This document shows, piece by piece, positions 49,727 to 59,305 of a DNA stretch of 64,000 nt. Source of the stretch: Dokdonella fugitiva (GTDB lineage Bacteria > Pseudomonadota > Gammaproteobacteria > Xanthomonadales > Rhodanobacteraceae); the NCBI RefSeq assembly GCF_004342425.1, contig NZ_SLWQ01000006.1, positions 62,001-126,000 on the forward strand, given 5' to 3'. Under the pieces are notes generated by a model that made no database searches, had not been told where the DNA came from, and saw only the letters and a list, made by a program, of their open reading frames with translations. Position 1 is the stretch's first letter. Every line of letters starts with the position of its first letter. The translations under genes and the position numbers were made by a program.

Positions 49727-50725
49727 ATGGCCGCCAACAGCAGCGTCATCACCCCGGCGATCACCGCCGCGATCGTCGATGCAGACCGCCGCAGCGCGCG
49801 CGACGCGCGCGCCGACCGCGCGTTCCGCTGGATCGTCACCGCGGCCGGCATCTTCGTGCTGCTCGCGCTCGCGTGCGCGGCGCTGTCGATGCTCCGGGGC
49901 GGACGCGAGGCGTTCTCGACGTTCGGCCTCGGTTTCCTCTTCTCGACCGAATGGGATGCGGTCAACCACCACTTCGGCGCGCTCGTGCCGATCTACGGCA
50001 CGCTCGTCACCGCGCTCATCGCGATGATCATCGCCGTGCCGGTGAGCTTAGGCATCGCGCTGTTCCTCACCGAGGTCGCGCCGGACTGGATGCGCGGCCC
50101 GGTCGGCGCCGCGATCGAACTGCTCGCCGGCATCCCTTCGATCATCTACGGCATGTGGGGCCTGTTCGTGTTCGTGCCGCTGATGGGCGAATACGTGAGC
50201 CCGTGGCTCGACGCGCACGTCGGCGCGCTGCCGCTGGTCGGCCCGTTGTTCACCGGCCCGCCGCTCGGCATCGGCATGCTCACCGCGGGCATCGTGCTCG
50301 CGATCATGGTGATCCCGTTCATCTCCTCGGTGATGCGCGAGGTGTTCCTCACCGTGCCGACGCGCCTCAAGGAGTCGGCCTACGCGCTCGGCTCGACCAC
50401 CACCGAAGTCGTCTGGGACATCGTGCTGCCGTACACGCGCTCGGCGGTCATCGGTGGCATCTTCCTCGGCCTCGGCCGCGCGCTCGGCGAGACGATGGCT
50501 GTCACCTTCGTGCTCGGCAACGCGCACCAGCTGACCGCTTCGCTGCTGATGCCGGGCAACTCGATCGCCGCGACGATCGCCAACGAATTCACCGAAGCCG
50601 ATTCGGACATCTATCGCTCCTCGCTGATCGCGCTCGGCTTCCTGCTGTTCGTAGTGACGTTCATCGTCCTCGCCGCGGCGAAACTCATGCTGCGCCGCCT
50701 GTCCCGCCAGGAGGGCGCGAAGTGA
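49727..50725 (+). CDS. pstC: Phosphate ABC transporter, permease PstC
   Basis: 332 residues with about six membrane helices. The ABC-permease loop is 'LKESAYALGSTTTEVVWDIV' with LPYTRSAVIGG, and 'ELLAGIPSIIYGMWGLFVFV' is the PstC signature. I chose the ATG at 49727 (MAANSSVITPAITAAIVDAD); the in-frame extension upstream is not membrane-like. The stop overlaps the pstA start (GTGA). Confidence 0.96.
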   Translation: MAANSSVITPAITAAIVDADRRSARDARADRAFRWIVTAAGIFVLLALACAALSMLRGGREAFSTFGLGFLFSTEWDAVNHHFGALVPIYGTLVTALIAMIIAVPVSLGIALFLTEVAPDWMRGPVGAAIELLAGIPSIIYGMWGLFVFVPLMGEYVSPWLDAHVGALPLVGPLFTGPPLGIGMLTAGIVLAIMVIPFISSVMREVFLTVPTRLKESAYALGSTTTEVVWDIVLPYTRSAVIGGIFLGLGRALGETMAVTFVLGNAHQLTASLLMPGNSIAATIANEFTEADSDIYRSSLIALGFLLFVVTFIVLAAAKLMLRRLSRQEGAK

Positions 50726-51594
50726 ACGCCCCGTCGCACGCGGTGTCCGACCGCCTCTACCGCAACCGGCGCGTCAGGAACGCGATCGCGCTCGGCCTGT
50801 CCGGCCTCGCCACGCTGTTCGGCCTGTTCTGGCTCGTATGGATCCTCTGGACCACGCTGCGCACCGGCCTCGGCGCGATGAAACCCGGCCTGTTCACCCG
50901 GATGACGCCGCCGCCGGGGTCCGACGGCGGCCTCGCCAACGCGCTGTTCGGCAGCGCGGTGATGAGCCTCGGCGCGATCCTCGTCGGCACGCCGATCGGC
51001 GTCGCCGCGGGCACCTACCTCGCCGAATACGCGCGCAAGGCTCCGATCGGCGAGGCGATCCGCTTCGTCAACGACATCCTGCTGTCGGCGCCGTCGATCG
51101 TGCTCGGCCTGTTCGTCTACACGCTCGTCGTGCGCACCAGCGGGCACTTCTCCGGCTACGCCGGCGCACTCTCGCTCGCGCTGATCGTGCTGCCGGTGGT
51201 CGTGCGCACGACCGACGAGATGCTGCAGCTCGTGCCGGGCACGATGCGCGAAGCCGCGCTCTCGCTCGGCGTGCCGCAGTGGAAGGTGACGATCCAGGTA
51301 CTGTACCGCTCCGCCCTGCCCGGCATCGTCACCGGCGTGCTGCTCGCGCTCGCGCGCATCAGCGGCGAGACCGCGCCGCTCCTGTTCACCGCGCTCAACA
51401 ACCAGTACTGGACGCACGACCTGTCGCAGCCGATGGCGAGCGTGCCGGTCGTGATCTTCCAGTACGCGATGAGCCCGTACGACTCGTGGCACGCGCTTGC
51501 CTGGGCCGGTGCGTTCGTCGTCACGCTGTTCGTGCTGCTGCTCAGCCTGCTCTCCCGCGCGATCCTGCTCCGCAACAAGGCCAGCCATGACTGA
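50722..51594 (+). CDS. pstA: Phosphate ABC transporter, permease PstA
   Basis: 290 residues starting at GTG 50722, whose GTGA overlap with pstC argues for coupling. The membrane core includes '[20 protein letters not shown]' and the permease loop '[20 protein letters not shown]'. Partner of PstC in the phosphate channel. Confidence 0.96.
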   Translation: MNAPSHAVSDRLYRNRRVRNAIALGLSGLATLFGLFWLVWILWTTLRTGLGAMKPGLFTRMTPPPGSDGGLANALFGSAVMSLGAILVGTPIGVAAGTYLAEYARKAPIGEAIRFVNDILLSAPSIVLGLFVYTLVVRTSGHFSGYAGALSLALIVLPVVVRTTDEMLQLVPGTMREAALSLGVPQWKVTIQVLYRSALPGIVTGVLLALARISGETAPLLFTALNNQYWTHDLSQPMASVPVVIFQYAMSPYDSWHALAWAGAFVVTLFVLLLSLLSRAILLRNKASHD

Positions 51595-52411
51595 CGCCCA
51601 TTTCGCCATCGCTCCGTCCGCGCCCACCGCCGCCGCGGCTGCGCCCGCCACCGGGGCGCGCCCGAAGATGGCCGCGTGCAACCTCGACTTCCACTACGAC
51701 GGCTTCCACGCGCTGAAGGGCGTGAACCTCGAAATCGCCGAGAAGCGCGTGACCGCGCTGATCGGTCCGTCCGGTTGCGGCAAGTCGACCCTGCTGCGCG
51801 TGTTCAACCGCATCTACTCGATCTATCCGAAGCTCGAGGCGAAGGGCGAGGTTCTGCTCGACGGCGACAACATCCTCGACCCGCGCTTCCCGCTCAACCG
51901 CCTGCGCTCGAAGGTCGGCATGGTGTTCCAGAAGCCGGTGCCGTTCCCGATGTCGATCTACGACAACATCGCCTACGGCATCCGCCATCACGAGAAGCTC
52001 CCGAAGGGCGAGATGGATGCACGCGTCGAGCAGGCGCTCACGCAAGCCGCGCTGTGGGGCGAAGTCAAGGACAAGCTGAGGCAGAGCGCGCTCGGCCTGT
52101 CCGGCGGACAGCAGCAGCGCCTGTGCATCGCGCGCGCGATCGCATTGCGACCGGAAGTGATCCTGCTCGACGAGCCGACTTCGGCACTCGACCCGATCGC
52201 CACCGGCAAGATCGAGCAGCTGATCTCGGAATTGAAGCACGAGTTCACCATCGCGATCGTCACGCACAACATGCAGCAAGCCGCGCGCTGCTCCGACTAC
52301 ACCGCGTTCATGTACCTCGGCGAACTGGTCGAATTCGGTGAAACGGAAACCCTGTTCACCAAGCCGGCGAAGACTCGGACCGAGGACTACATCACCGGCC
52401 GCTTCGGCTGA
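51587..52411 (+). CDS. pstB: Phosphate ABC transporter, ATP-binding protein PstB
   Basis: 274 residues. Walker [10 protein letters not shown] is at residues 60-68, the Q-loop is '[20 protein letters not shown]', the signature '[20 protein letters not shown]', and Walker B '[20 protein letters not shown]'. An N-terminal Ala/Pro stretch of about 25 residues precedes the domain. It overlaps pstA by eight bases. Confidence 0.97.
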   Translation: MTDAHFAIAPSAPTAAAAAPATGARPKMAACNLDFHYDGFHALKGVNLEIAEKRVTALIGPSGCGKSTLLRVFNRIYSIYPKLEAKGEVLLDGDNILDPRFPLNRLRSKVGMVFQKPVPFPMSIYDNIAYGIRHHEKLPKGEMDARVEQALTQAALWGEVKDKLRQSALGLSGGQQQRLCIARAIALRPEVILLDEPTSALDPIATGKIEQLISELKHEFTIAIVTHNMQQAARCSDYTAFMYLGELVEFGETETLFTKPAKTRTEDYITGRFG

Positions 52412-52452
52412 GCCGCCCCACGACGAAACGACAACCTGCGACAGGCCAAGAC

Positions 52453-53181
52453 ATGAACGTGACGCCGCACTCCCACGACCATATCGTCAAGAGCTACGAC
52501 GAGGAACTCGAGCGCCTCACCGGCGAATTGCAGCGCATGGGCAAGCTCGCACTCGCCCAGCTCGCGGCCGCCGTCGACGCGGTGATCGAGCGCGACAGCC
52601 ACGCGGCGTCGAAGATCGTGCACAACGACAGGACGATCGACGCGCTCGAGCACGAGGTCAGCCACGACGTCGTGCGCCTGCTCGCCCTGCGCCAGCCGAT
52701 GGCGCGCGACCTGCGCGAGATCCTCGCCGCGCTGCGAATCGCCACCGACATCGAGCGGATCGGCGACTACGCCGCGAACGTCGCCAAGCGTTCTATCGTG
52801 CTGAACCAGTCGAAGCCGGTGCAACTCGTCGCCGCGCTGCCGCGCCTCGCGCGCCTCGCCCAGTCGCTGGCCGAGGACGTGCTCGACGCCTACCGCAACT
52901 ACGACGCGGACAAGGCGCTCGATGCCTGGGCGCGCGACGAGGAACTCGACGAGCAGTACACCGGCCTGTTCCGCGAGCTGCTCACCTACATGATGGAAGA
53001 CCCGCGCAACATCACGCCGTGCACGCATCTTCTGTTCATGGCGAAGAACCTCGAACGCATCGGCGACCACGCGACCAACATCGCCGAGAACGTCTACTTC
53101 CTCGTGCATGGCACGCAGATCGCGCAGGCGCGCCGCAAGGGCGACACCACCTCGGTGCTGCCCATCGACGATCCGCGCTGA
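52453..53181 (+). CDS. phoU: Phosphate signalling protein PhoU
   Basis: 242 residues, two PhoU helical bundles. The repeated metal-binding E/D-x-x-x-D patterns are seen in 'LRIATDIERIGDYAANVAKR' and 'MAKNLERIGDHATNIAENVY'. PhoU couples the Pst transporter to PhoR so that PhoB stays off when phosphate is plentiful. It is the last gene of the operon; phoB and phoR are not in the window. It converges on rlmB across 21 bases. Confidence 0.96.
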   Translation: MNVTPHSHDHIVKSYDEELERLTGELQRMGKLALAQLAAAVDAVIERDSHAASKIVHNDRTIDALEHEVSHDVVRLLALRQPMARDLREILAALRIATDIERIGDYAANVAKRSIVLNQSKPVQLVAALPRLARLAQSLAEDVLDAYRNYDADKALDAWARDEELDEQYTGLFRELLTYMMEDPRNITPCTHLLFMAKNLERIGDHATNIAENVYFLVHGTQIAQARRKGDTTSVLPIDDPR

Positions 53182-53202
53182 ATCGCGCGCACGAGCCGGA
53201 GG

Positions 53203-53949
53203 TCAGCGCTTCGCGGAACGCTGGCGCAGTGCCTCGAACAGCACGATGCCGGTCGCGACCGAGACGTTGAGGCTCTCGACGTCGCCCCGCATCGGGATCC
53301 TGGCGACGAAGTCGCAGTTCTCGCGCGTGAGCCGGCGCATGCCCTCGCCTTCGCTGCCGAGCACGAGCGCGATCGGGCCGTCGAGGTCGACCGCGTACAC
53401 CGACTGGTCGGTGTCGCCGGCAAGACCGACGAGCCAGACGCCGGCATCCTTGAGCGCCTTGAGCGCGCGCGCGAGGTTGGTCGCGGCGACGATCGGCACG
53501 CGATCGGCCGCCCCGGCCGAGGCGCGACGCACGGTCGGCGTCACGCCGACGGCGCGATCCTTCGGCACGAGCACCGCGGTTACGCCGGCCGCTTCGGCGC
53601 TGCGCAGGCAGGCGCCGAAATTGTGCGGATCGGTGATGCCGTCGAGGACGAGGAACAGCGCATCGCGCCCGGCCTGCTCGACGAGTCCGGGCAAGGCCGA
53701 ATCGGCCAGCGGCGCCGGCGCGTTGTAGCGCGCGACGACGCCCTGGTGGCGCGCGCCGCCGGTCATGCGGTCGAGCGCGGCGCGATCGCGCGCGTGCGGC
53801 TTGACGCCGAGCTCGCGCGCACGCTCGCCGAGTTCCTTCACGCGCGCATTGTGGCTGCCGCTCTCGATGTACAACTCGACGAGGTTGGCGACGTCGTGGT
53901 TCAGCGCGGCTTCGACCGCGTGGATGCCGATCAGGAGTTCGTGGCTCAT
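53203..53949 (-). CDS. rlmB: 23S rRNA (guanosine-2'-O-)-methyltransferase RlmB
   Basis: 248 residues. An N-terminal L30e-like substrate domain ('LLIGIHAVEAALNHDVANLV') precedes the SPOUT/TrmH domain. Motif 1 is 'LFLVLDGITDPHNFGACLRS', motif 2 'GPIALVLGSEGEGMRRLTRE', and motif 3 'IPMRGDVESLNVSVATGIVL'. In E. coli it methylates G2251 of 23S rRNA. The start is the conserved MSHELLIG. Confidence 0.95.
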   Translation of the reverse strand: MSHELLIGIHAVEAALNHDVANLVELYIESGSHNARVKELGERARELGVKPHARDRAALDRMTGGARHQGVVARYNAPAPLADSALPGLVEQAGRDALFLVLDGITDPHNFGACLRSAEAAGVTAVLVPKDRAVGVTPTVRRASAGAADRVPIVAATNLARALKALKDAGVWLVGLAGDTDQSVYAVDLDGPIALVLGSEGEGMRRLTRENCDFVARIPMRGDVESLNVSVATGIVLFEALRQRSAKR

Positions 53950-54077
53950 CGAGGGTAAGGCGGAGGCTGGGGTGCGAAGGGTAACGCCGGGGGCCGGTGT
54001 TGTGGGGAAGCGGTGGGACGGCCGAGAGCTGGGACGCATCGCGGCTTCCACCGCCACCGAAGCGGCGCCCCCTCGGC

Positions 54078-54158
54078 CGTTCGCCCCGAGCGCAGGCCGC
54101 AGGCCGGAATCGGAGGGCCATCGTCCTCGACCGCGGGCTCCGCTCAGCGCAAACGGAT
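54078..54158. repeat. Dispersed palindromic repeat copy between rnr and rlmB
   Basis: The gap 53950-54276 (no gene) contains CGTTCGCCCCGAGCGCAGGC, CGGAATCGGAGGGCC and the converging arm GGGCTCCGCTCAGCGCAAAC. This is a decayed relative of the copy at 42354-42457. Next to it, 'GTGTGCCGGCCTTCGACGAC' continues the same pattern. Confidence 0.5.
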
Positions 54159-54276
54159 CATGCCGTGTGCCGGCCTTCGACGACAGTTGCGCCCAGGGAT
54201 GGCGATGCGCGGGATTTCGTGGCGCAACTGTCTGCCGCGAAGCGCTCCGCCGCGCCCCCTGCCCTCGCGGGACGCG

Positions 54277-56640
54277 CTAGCGCCCACTGGCCAGCCGGAA
54301 ATCGATCTTCCGGTCCTCCAGGCTCGCGCGCAGCACCTGCACGCGCACCTCGTCGCCGAGGCGGAAGCGCAGGCCGCGCCGTTCGCCGGTGAGCAGGCGT
54401 CGCGTCGCATCGAAGTGGTAGTAGTCATTCGGCAGCTGCGTGATGTGCACGAGGCCCGTGATCTTCGACTCGGTCAGTTCGACGAACAGGCCGAACGAGG
54501 CGACGCCCGAGACGATGCCCGCGAACTCGCTGCCGACGTGCTTCTCCATCCATGCGCATTTGTAGCGTTCGTCGACGTCGCGTTCCGCCTCATCCGCGCG
54601 GCGCTCGTTCTGCGAACAGTGCACGCACAGGCTCGCCATCGCGCTCGGGCTGTACTCGTAGGCCGCCGGCTTGCCACCGGAAAGCGCGTAGCGGATCGCA
54701 CGGTGCACGAGCAGGTCCGGATAACGGCGGATCGGCGAGGTGAAATGCGTGTACGACTCGAGGCCGAGGCCGAAATGCCCCGGGTCGTCCGGCTGGTACA
54801 CGGCCAGGCTCTGCGAGCGCAGCAGCACCGACTCGATCAGGCTCGCGTCGGGACGCTTGCGCACCTTCTTCAGCAACGCCGAGAAATCGCCCGGGGTCAC
54901 CTGCTCGATCGGCGGCAGGCTCAGCTTGAACTCGCGCAGGAACTCGAGCAGGTCGTCGTACTTCGACGCCGGCGGTGGCGCGTGCACGCGGTATGGCGTC
55001 GGGATGCGGCGCTTCTGCAGGTATTTCGCCGCCTCGACGTTGGCGGCGATCATGCATTCCTCGATCAGCTTGTGCGCGTCGTTACGCTCGTAGGCGCCGA
55101 GCTGCACGACCTCGCCGCCCGCGCCGAGGCGGAATGCCACCTCGTTGCTCTCGAAGTCGATCGCGCCGCGCCGCTGGCGCGCCTTCGCGAACAGCTTGTA
55201 GAGCTGGTGCAGGTGCCTGAGCTGCGGCAGCACGTCGGCGAGCTCGGCGCGCGCGTCCGCGTCCTTGAGGCCGATCGCGCGCCACACCTTGTCGTAGGTG
55301 AGCCGAGCGTGCGAGCGCATCACGGCCGGGTAGAACTTCGAGCGCTCGACTTCGCCGTCGTGGTCGACCTGCATTTCGCAGGCCATGCACAGGCGCTCGA
55401 CTTTCGGATTGAGCGAGCAGATGCCGTTCGACAGCGTTTCCGGCAGCATCGGCACGACGAAGCCGGGGAAGTACACCGACGTCGCACGGTTGTACGCTTC
55501 CTCGTCGAGCGGCGAGCCGGGCCGCACGTAGTGCGACACGTCGGCGATGGCGACGATCAGGCGGAAGCCGCGTTCGTTCGGCTCGGCGTAGACCGCATCG
55601 TCGAAATCCTTCGCGTCCTCGCCGTCGATCGTCACCAGCGGCGTGTCGCGCAGGTCGACGCGCCCCTTGCGCTCGGCCGCCGACACTTCGGGTTCGACCT
55701 CTGCCGCGTCGCGCAGCACCGCGGCCGGCCACTCGTGCGGCAGGTCGTGGCTCGCGATCGCCATCTCGACCACGAGCGACGGCGTCAGGCGCTCGCCGAG
55801 GATGGTCAGGATGCGCCCCATCGGGCCGCGCTGCACGGTGGGCTGGTCGGTGATCTCGACGACGACGATCTGGCCCGACCGCGCGCCGCGATCCTTGCCC
55901 GGCGTGATGAGCACGTCCTGATGCAGGCGCCGGTCGTCCGGCGTGACGAGCACGAGGCCGTTTTCCTCGATCACGCGCCCGACCAGGCGCGGCGAGCGAC
56001 GCTCGAGCACCTCGACGATCGCGCCCTGGCTGCGGCCACGCCGATCGACCCCGACCACGCTGGCGAGCACGCGATCGCCGTGCAGTACCTTGCGCATCTC
56101 GGCCGGTGACAGGTACAGGTCCTCGCCGCCCTCGTCGGGCCGCAGGAAACCGAAACCCTCCGCATTGGCGATCACGTTGCCGCGAATGAGGTCGAGCTTG
56201 GTCGCCACGCCGTAGCCGCCGCGACGGTTCTGGATCAGCTGGCCGTCGCGCAACATCGCGGCTAGCCGGCGCGTGAGCGCATCGAGGTCCTGCGGCGCCG
56301 ACAGCTGCAGCGCGCGCGCGACCGCCTCGATCGTCATGAGTTCGCCGCTCTGCTCGAGCAGGGCGAGGATCGCTTCGCGGCTCGGGATCGGCCGCTCGTA
56401 GCGGCTAGCCTCGCGCTCGGCGTGCGGGTCGTGCACCGCCGGCGGCCGCACGCCCTTGCGCGGCGGCAACGCGGGCAGACGTTCCGGCATGAATTTCGGC
56501 GGCGGCGAGCGCCGGCCGCGAGTGCGCGCGTCGTCGCGCCCGCCGGCGGCACCCGGCGACTTCGCGGCTTCGCGTGCCGGCTTCGCCTTCGCCTGCCCGG
56601 CGCGCTTGCCCGGGCCGCGCGCGTTGCGTGCGCCGGGCAT
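54277..56640 (-). CDS. rnr: Ribonuclease R
   Basis: 787 residues. The N-terminus is basic and low complexity (KRAGQAKAKPAREAAKSPGA), then a winged helix ('ILALLEQSGELMTIEAVARA') and two cold-shock domains. The RNB catalytic domain begins near residue 250: 'VTIDGEDAKDFDDAVYAEPN' has the four metal-binding Asp residues. The S1 domain is near the end ('GIVSGVASFGLFVELTESKI'). RNase R is a processive 3'-5' exonuclease that clears structured RNA. The start at 56640 is the likeliest ATG; an alternative 28 codons upstream has no ribosome site. The long charged head is unlike E. coli Rnr. Confidence 0.95.
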   Translation of the reverse strand: MPGARNARGPGKRAGQAKAKPAREAAKSPGAAGGRDDARTRGRRSPPPKFMPERLPALPPRKGVRPPAVHDPHAEREASRYERPIPSREAILALLEQSGELMTIEAVARALQLSAPQDLDALTRRLAAMLRDGQLIQNRRGGYGVATKLDLIRGNVIANAEGFGFLRPDEGGEDLYLSPAEMRKVLHGDRVLASVVGVDRRGRSQGAIVEVLERRSPRLVGRVIEENGLVLVTPDDRRLHQDVLITPGKDRGARSGQIVVVEITDQPTVQRGPMGRILTILGERLTPSLVVEMAIASHDLPHEWPAAVLRDAAEVEPEVSAAERKGRVDLRDTPLVTIDGEDAKDFDDAVYAEPNERGFRLIVAIADVSHYVRPGSPLDEEAYNRATSVYFPGFVVPMLPETLSNGICSLNPKVERLCMACEMQVDHDGEVERSKFYPAVMRSHARLTYDKVWRAIGLKDADARAELADVLPQLRHLHQLYKLFAKARQRRGAIDFESNEVAFRLGAGGEVVQLGAYERNDAHKLIEECMIAANVEAAKYLQKRRIPTPYRVHAPPPASKYDDLLEFLREFKLSLPPIEQVTPGDFSALLKKVRKRPDASLIESVLLRSQSLAVYQPDDPGHFGLGLESYTHFTSPIRRYPDLLVHRAIRYALSGGKPAAYEYSPSAMASLCVHCSQNERRADEAERDVDERYKCAWMEKHVGSEFAGIVSGVASFGLFVELTESKITGLVHITQLPNDYYHFDATRRLLTGERRGLRFRLGDEVRVQVLRASLEDRKIDFRLASGR

Positions 56641-56826
56641 GCGTGAATCGGTTTTTCTTCTCTTCAAAGTGATGATGTCCTTGTCGTTCGACGGCAGCGT
56701 CGCCGAGCGGGTCGGTGATTGCAAGCCGCGGGCGCCATTGGCGTGGCCGGCACGTCACGGCGGGCCGACAGGCCGGTTGCGCGACGTCGGGAGGCACGCG
56801 ATCGGTCCACAGGTCCGCCGCTTCCG

Positions 56827-56855
56827 TTGACACGCTGCGACGCGGCCAGTATCGT
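56827..56855 (+). promoter_or_regulatory. Strong sigma-70-type promoter of tRNA-Leu(CAG)
   Basis: TTGACA, exactly 17 bases, TATCGT, with start expected near 56862, 28 bases before the tRNA. A perfect -35. The gap 56641-56826 contains no gene. Confidence 0.8.
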
Positions 56856-56889
56856 TCGCGCCCCCGGTCAGGCATGCCTGCTCGGGCTG

Positions 56890-56974
<85 letters not shown>

Positions 56975-56988
56975 ACGAATGCATGAAG

Positions 56989-57013
56989 AAGCCCGCGCAC
57001 AGCGGGCTTTTTT
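56989..57013 (+). terminator. Intrinsic terminator of tRNA-Leu(CAG)
   Basis: AAGCCCGC, five-base loop, GCGGGCTTTTTT: an 8-bp GC stem and six T, 15 bases past the tRNA. Confidence 0.92.
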
Positions 57014-57086
57014 GTGCCTGTACGCCTCGATGTTGACGCACCGGCGCTGAACGACGACCCATCGCCCGGCGCCGTGCCGCGCCCCT

Positions 57087-57995
57087 TCAGGTCGCCGGCT
57101 TGCGCAGGACGCGATCGAACAGCGCGAGCGTGCGTTTCCAGGCTTCCTTCGCAGCCGCTTCGTCGTAACGCGGCGTCGTGTCGTTGTTGAAGCCGTGCTG
57201 GGTGCCGGCCGGCTGGTACAGCGCGTAGCGGACGCCCGCGGCCTTCAACGCGGCTTCGTAGGCCGGCCACCCCGCATTGACACGCTCGTCGTTGCCGGCG
57301 AGCACGACGAGCATCTCGGCCTTGATCTTCGCGACATCCTCGCTCGCCGGCGCGGGGCCGTAAAAGGATGCGCCCGCGAGCAACCTCGGCACGCGCGTGG
57401 CGAGGAAGTTCACCATGCCACCGCCATAGCAGAAGCCGACCGCGCCGAGCCGGCCATCGCCGCCCTCGGCGTGCAGCAACCAGTCCGCCGCTGCGAGGAA
57501 GTCGGCATGCGTCTTGTCCTGGTCGAGCTTGGCGAACAGGGCGCGCGCGGCGTCTTCGTCGCCGGGATAGCCGCCGAGCGGGAACAGCGCATCCGGCGCG
57601 AAGGCGAGGTAACCCTCGAGCGCGAGGCGACGCGTGACGTCCTCGATGTGCGGGTTGAGACCGCGGTTCTCGTGCACGACGAGCACGACCGGCAATGCGC
57701 CGTGCGCGGCCTTGGGGCGCACGAGATAACCGCGCGCCTTGCCGTAGCCGTGCGGCGACGCGAATTCCACATGGCTCGCGGCGAGCCGCGCGTCGTCGGG
57801 CTCGACCTGCCGTGCCTCGGCGAAACGCGGACTCAGCGCGGCGAGCAGGCCGGCCGCGCCCGCGCCACCCGCGGCGAATCGTGCGGCGGCAGCGAGGAAG
57901 CCGCGGCGATCGATCATGCCGTGCACGTACTGGTCGAACAGCCGCAGCACTTCGGGATCGAGATCGGTGGCGGCGAGGCGCGGTGGGTTCGGCAT
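57087..57995 (-). CDS. Dienelactone hydrolase family protein, exported (Tat-like leader)
   Basis: 302 residues. Alpha/beta hydrolase of the dienelactone hydrolase family with the cysteine nucleophile in GFCYGGG (typical G-x-C-x-G-G), 'VVLVVHENRGLNPHIEDVTR' near residue 105, and 'QPAGTQHGFNNDT' carrying the catalytic His. The N-terminal 40 residues have D-R-R-G-F-L-A-A-A-A, a twin-arginine-like leader, so it is probably exported folded. Substrate is unknown; relatives cleave lactone rings or act as carboxylesterases. Confidence 0.9.
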   Translation of the reverse strand: MPNPPRLAATDLDPEVLRLFDQYVHGMIDRRGFLAAAARFAAGGAGAAGLLAALSPRFAEARQVEPDDARLAASHVEFASPHGYGKARGYLVRPKAAHGALPVVLVVHENRGLNPHIEDVTRRLALEGYLAFAPDALFPLGGYPGDEDAARALFAKLDQDKTHADFLAAADWLLHAEGGDGRLGAVGFCYGGGMVNFLATRVPRLLAGASFYGPAPASEDVAKIKAEMLVVLAGNDERVNAGWPAYEAALKAAGVRYALYQPAGTQHGFNNDTTPRYDEAAAKEAWKRTLALFDRVLRKPAT

Positions 57996-58094
57996 GGCAT
58001 GCTCCGGATGCGAGAAGGATCGGATCGTGCGCGCGTGCGACGATACGCAACGTCGCCTCAGGCGAAATCCACATAGGGATTGCGCGCCATCGAC

Positions 58095-58219
58095 TCAAGT
58101 TCGCCCGTCGGGATCCTCGCCACCACGAGCGCGACGAAGCACCAGGATCACGCCGTGCGCGAGCAGGATCTGCAGCACGATACCCGCGGGATCCTGCGCA
58201 GGTCGTCGATCACCCTCAT
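58095..58219 (-). pseudogene. Small membrane-protein gene broken by a one-base loss
   Basis: A very strong ribosome site (GGAGGAGG) sits 7 bases before the ATG at 58219. As read, only 23 residues are made, ending at 58148 (MRVIDDLRRIPR then Cys-rich text). If one base is added after AGG at about 58191, the frame continues as 'RRDPAGIVLQILLAHGVILV' then LRRARGGEDPDGRT, a 41-residue product with one clear membrane helix, stopping at 58095. The lead-in and continuation fit each other too well to be chance. Whether the loss is real or a sequencing error cannot be told here. It is divergent from the MpaB gene. Confidence 0.55.
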
Positions 58220-58311
58220 GTCTTTTCCTCCTCCCCCGCGGCAACGCGCACGTCGCGCCATGCGGCCCGCACTTCGTATCATCGCGCCTGTCGCCGATCC
58301 GTACGAGCACG

Positions 58312-59229
58312 ATGCCGCCCGACCTTGCCAGCCTCGCCGCGCCAGCGACCGCACGCATCCGCCGCTGGGTGCTCGGCGTGTTCCCGCGCGGCCAGGACGG
58401 CATCGACTACGAGCATCCCGCCGGCGATCCGGGCCTGTTCGGCCCCGACAGCGCGACCTGGCGCGTGCATGCCGATTTCCCGGGCATGCTTTCGGGCGGA
58501 CTGTGCGCGCTGATGCTGCAGCTGCTGCACCCGCTCGCGCTCGCCGGCGTCTGGGACCATTCGAACTTCCGCACCGATCTCGTCGGGCGCCTGCGCCGCA
58601 CGACGTCGTTCGTCGCGGGCACCACGTACGCCGCGCGCGCCGACGCCGAAGCGCTGATCGCGCGCGTCGCGCGCATCCATGCCAGCGTGCGCGGCCACGC
58701 GGCCGACGGTCGCGCGTATTCCGCCGACGACCCCGCGCTGCTCACCTGGGTGCACGTGACCGAAGCATACGGCTTCCTCGAGGGCTACCGGCGCTTCGCG
58801 CCCATCCGCCTGCCCGGGGACGCAGCGGACCGCTACTACGGCGAGGTACGCCGCATCGCCGAACGCCTCGGCGCACGCGACGTGCCGGCCTCGCAGGTCG
58901 AGGTACAGGCGTACTTCACACGCATGCAGGCCGAACTCCGCTTCGACGCGCGTTCGCGCGAAGTGCTCGCCGTACTCGCGCGCATCCACCTGCCCGTGCC
59001 GCTGGCCGGCGTGTCGCGCGACCTGTTTCTCGGCGCGGGTGCTGCGCTGCTGCCCGCATGGGCGCAGGCCATGCTCGCCCGCACGCCGGTGCAACGCCTG
59101 CAGGCGCGTGCGTCCGCGCGGGTCCTGCGGGCGCTGGCGCCGCTGTTCCGCGCCGCGTTGCCGGACGGCATCGCGCCGCGTGCGTGCCGGCGCGTCGGCG
59201 TCGCGCCTGCGGTACTCACGCGCTGGTGA
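58312..59229 (+). CDS. MpaB-type oxygenase / DUF2236 family protein
   Basis: 305 residues. Family hallmarks are 'LFGPDSATWRVHADFPGMLS', 'RTTSFVAGTTYAARADAEAL', 'IHASVRGHAADGRAYSADDP' and 'LLTWVHVTEAYGFLEGYRRF'. These proteins are related to latex clearing protein (Lcp) and MpaB heme oxygenases; a heme-dependent oxygenase role is family inference. Start at 58312 is preceded by ACGAGCACG, a weak site. Distal neighbours are a dienelactone-hydrolase-like and an M23 peptidase gene. Confidence 0.87.
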   Translation: MPPDLASLAAPATARIRRWVLGVFPRGQDGIDYEHPAGDPGLFGPDSATWRVHADFPGMLSGGLCALMLQLLHPLALAGVWDHSNFRTDLVGRLRRTTSFVAGTTYAARADAEALIARVARIHASVRGHAADGRAYSADDPALLTWVHVTEAYGFLEGYRRFAPIRLPGDAADRYYGEVRRIAERLGARDVPASQVEVQAYFTRMQAELRFDARSREVLAVLARIHLPVPLAGVSRDLFLGAGAALLPAWAQAMLARTPVQRLQARASARVLRALAPLFRAALPDGIAPRACRRVGVAPAVLTRW

Positions 59230-59305
59230 GCGCATCCGCTCCCGCACTTCCGCGCTGCGCGCGGACACCGCAAGATGCACGTTCGCCGTGTTCCAGGATG
59301 TCGTC

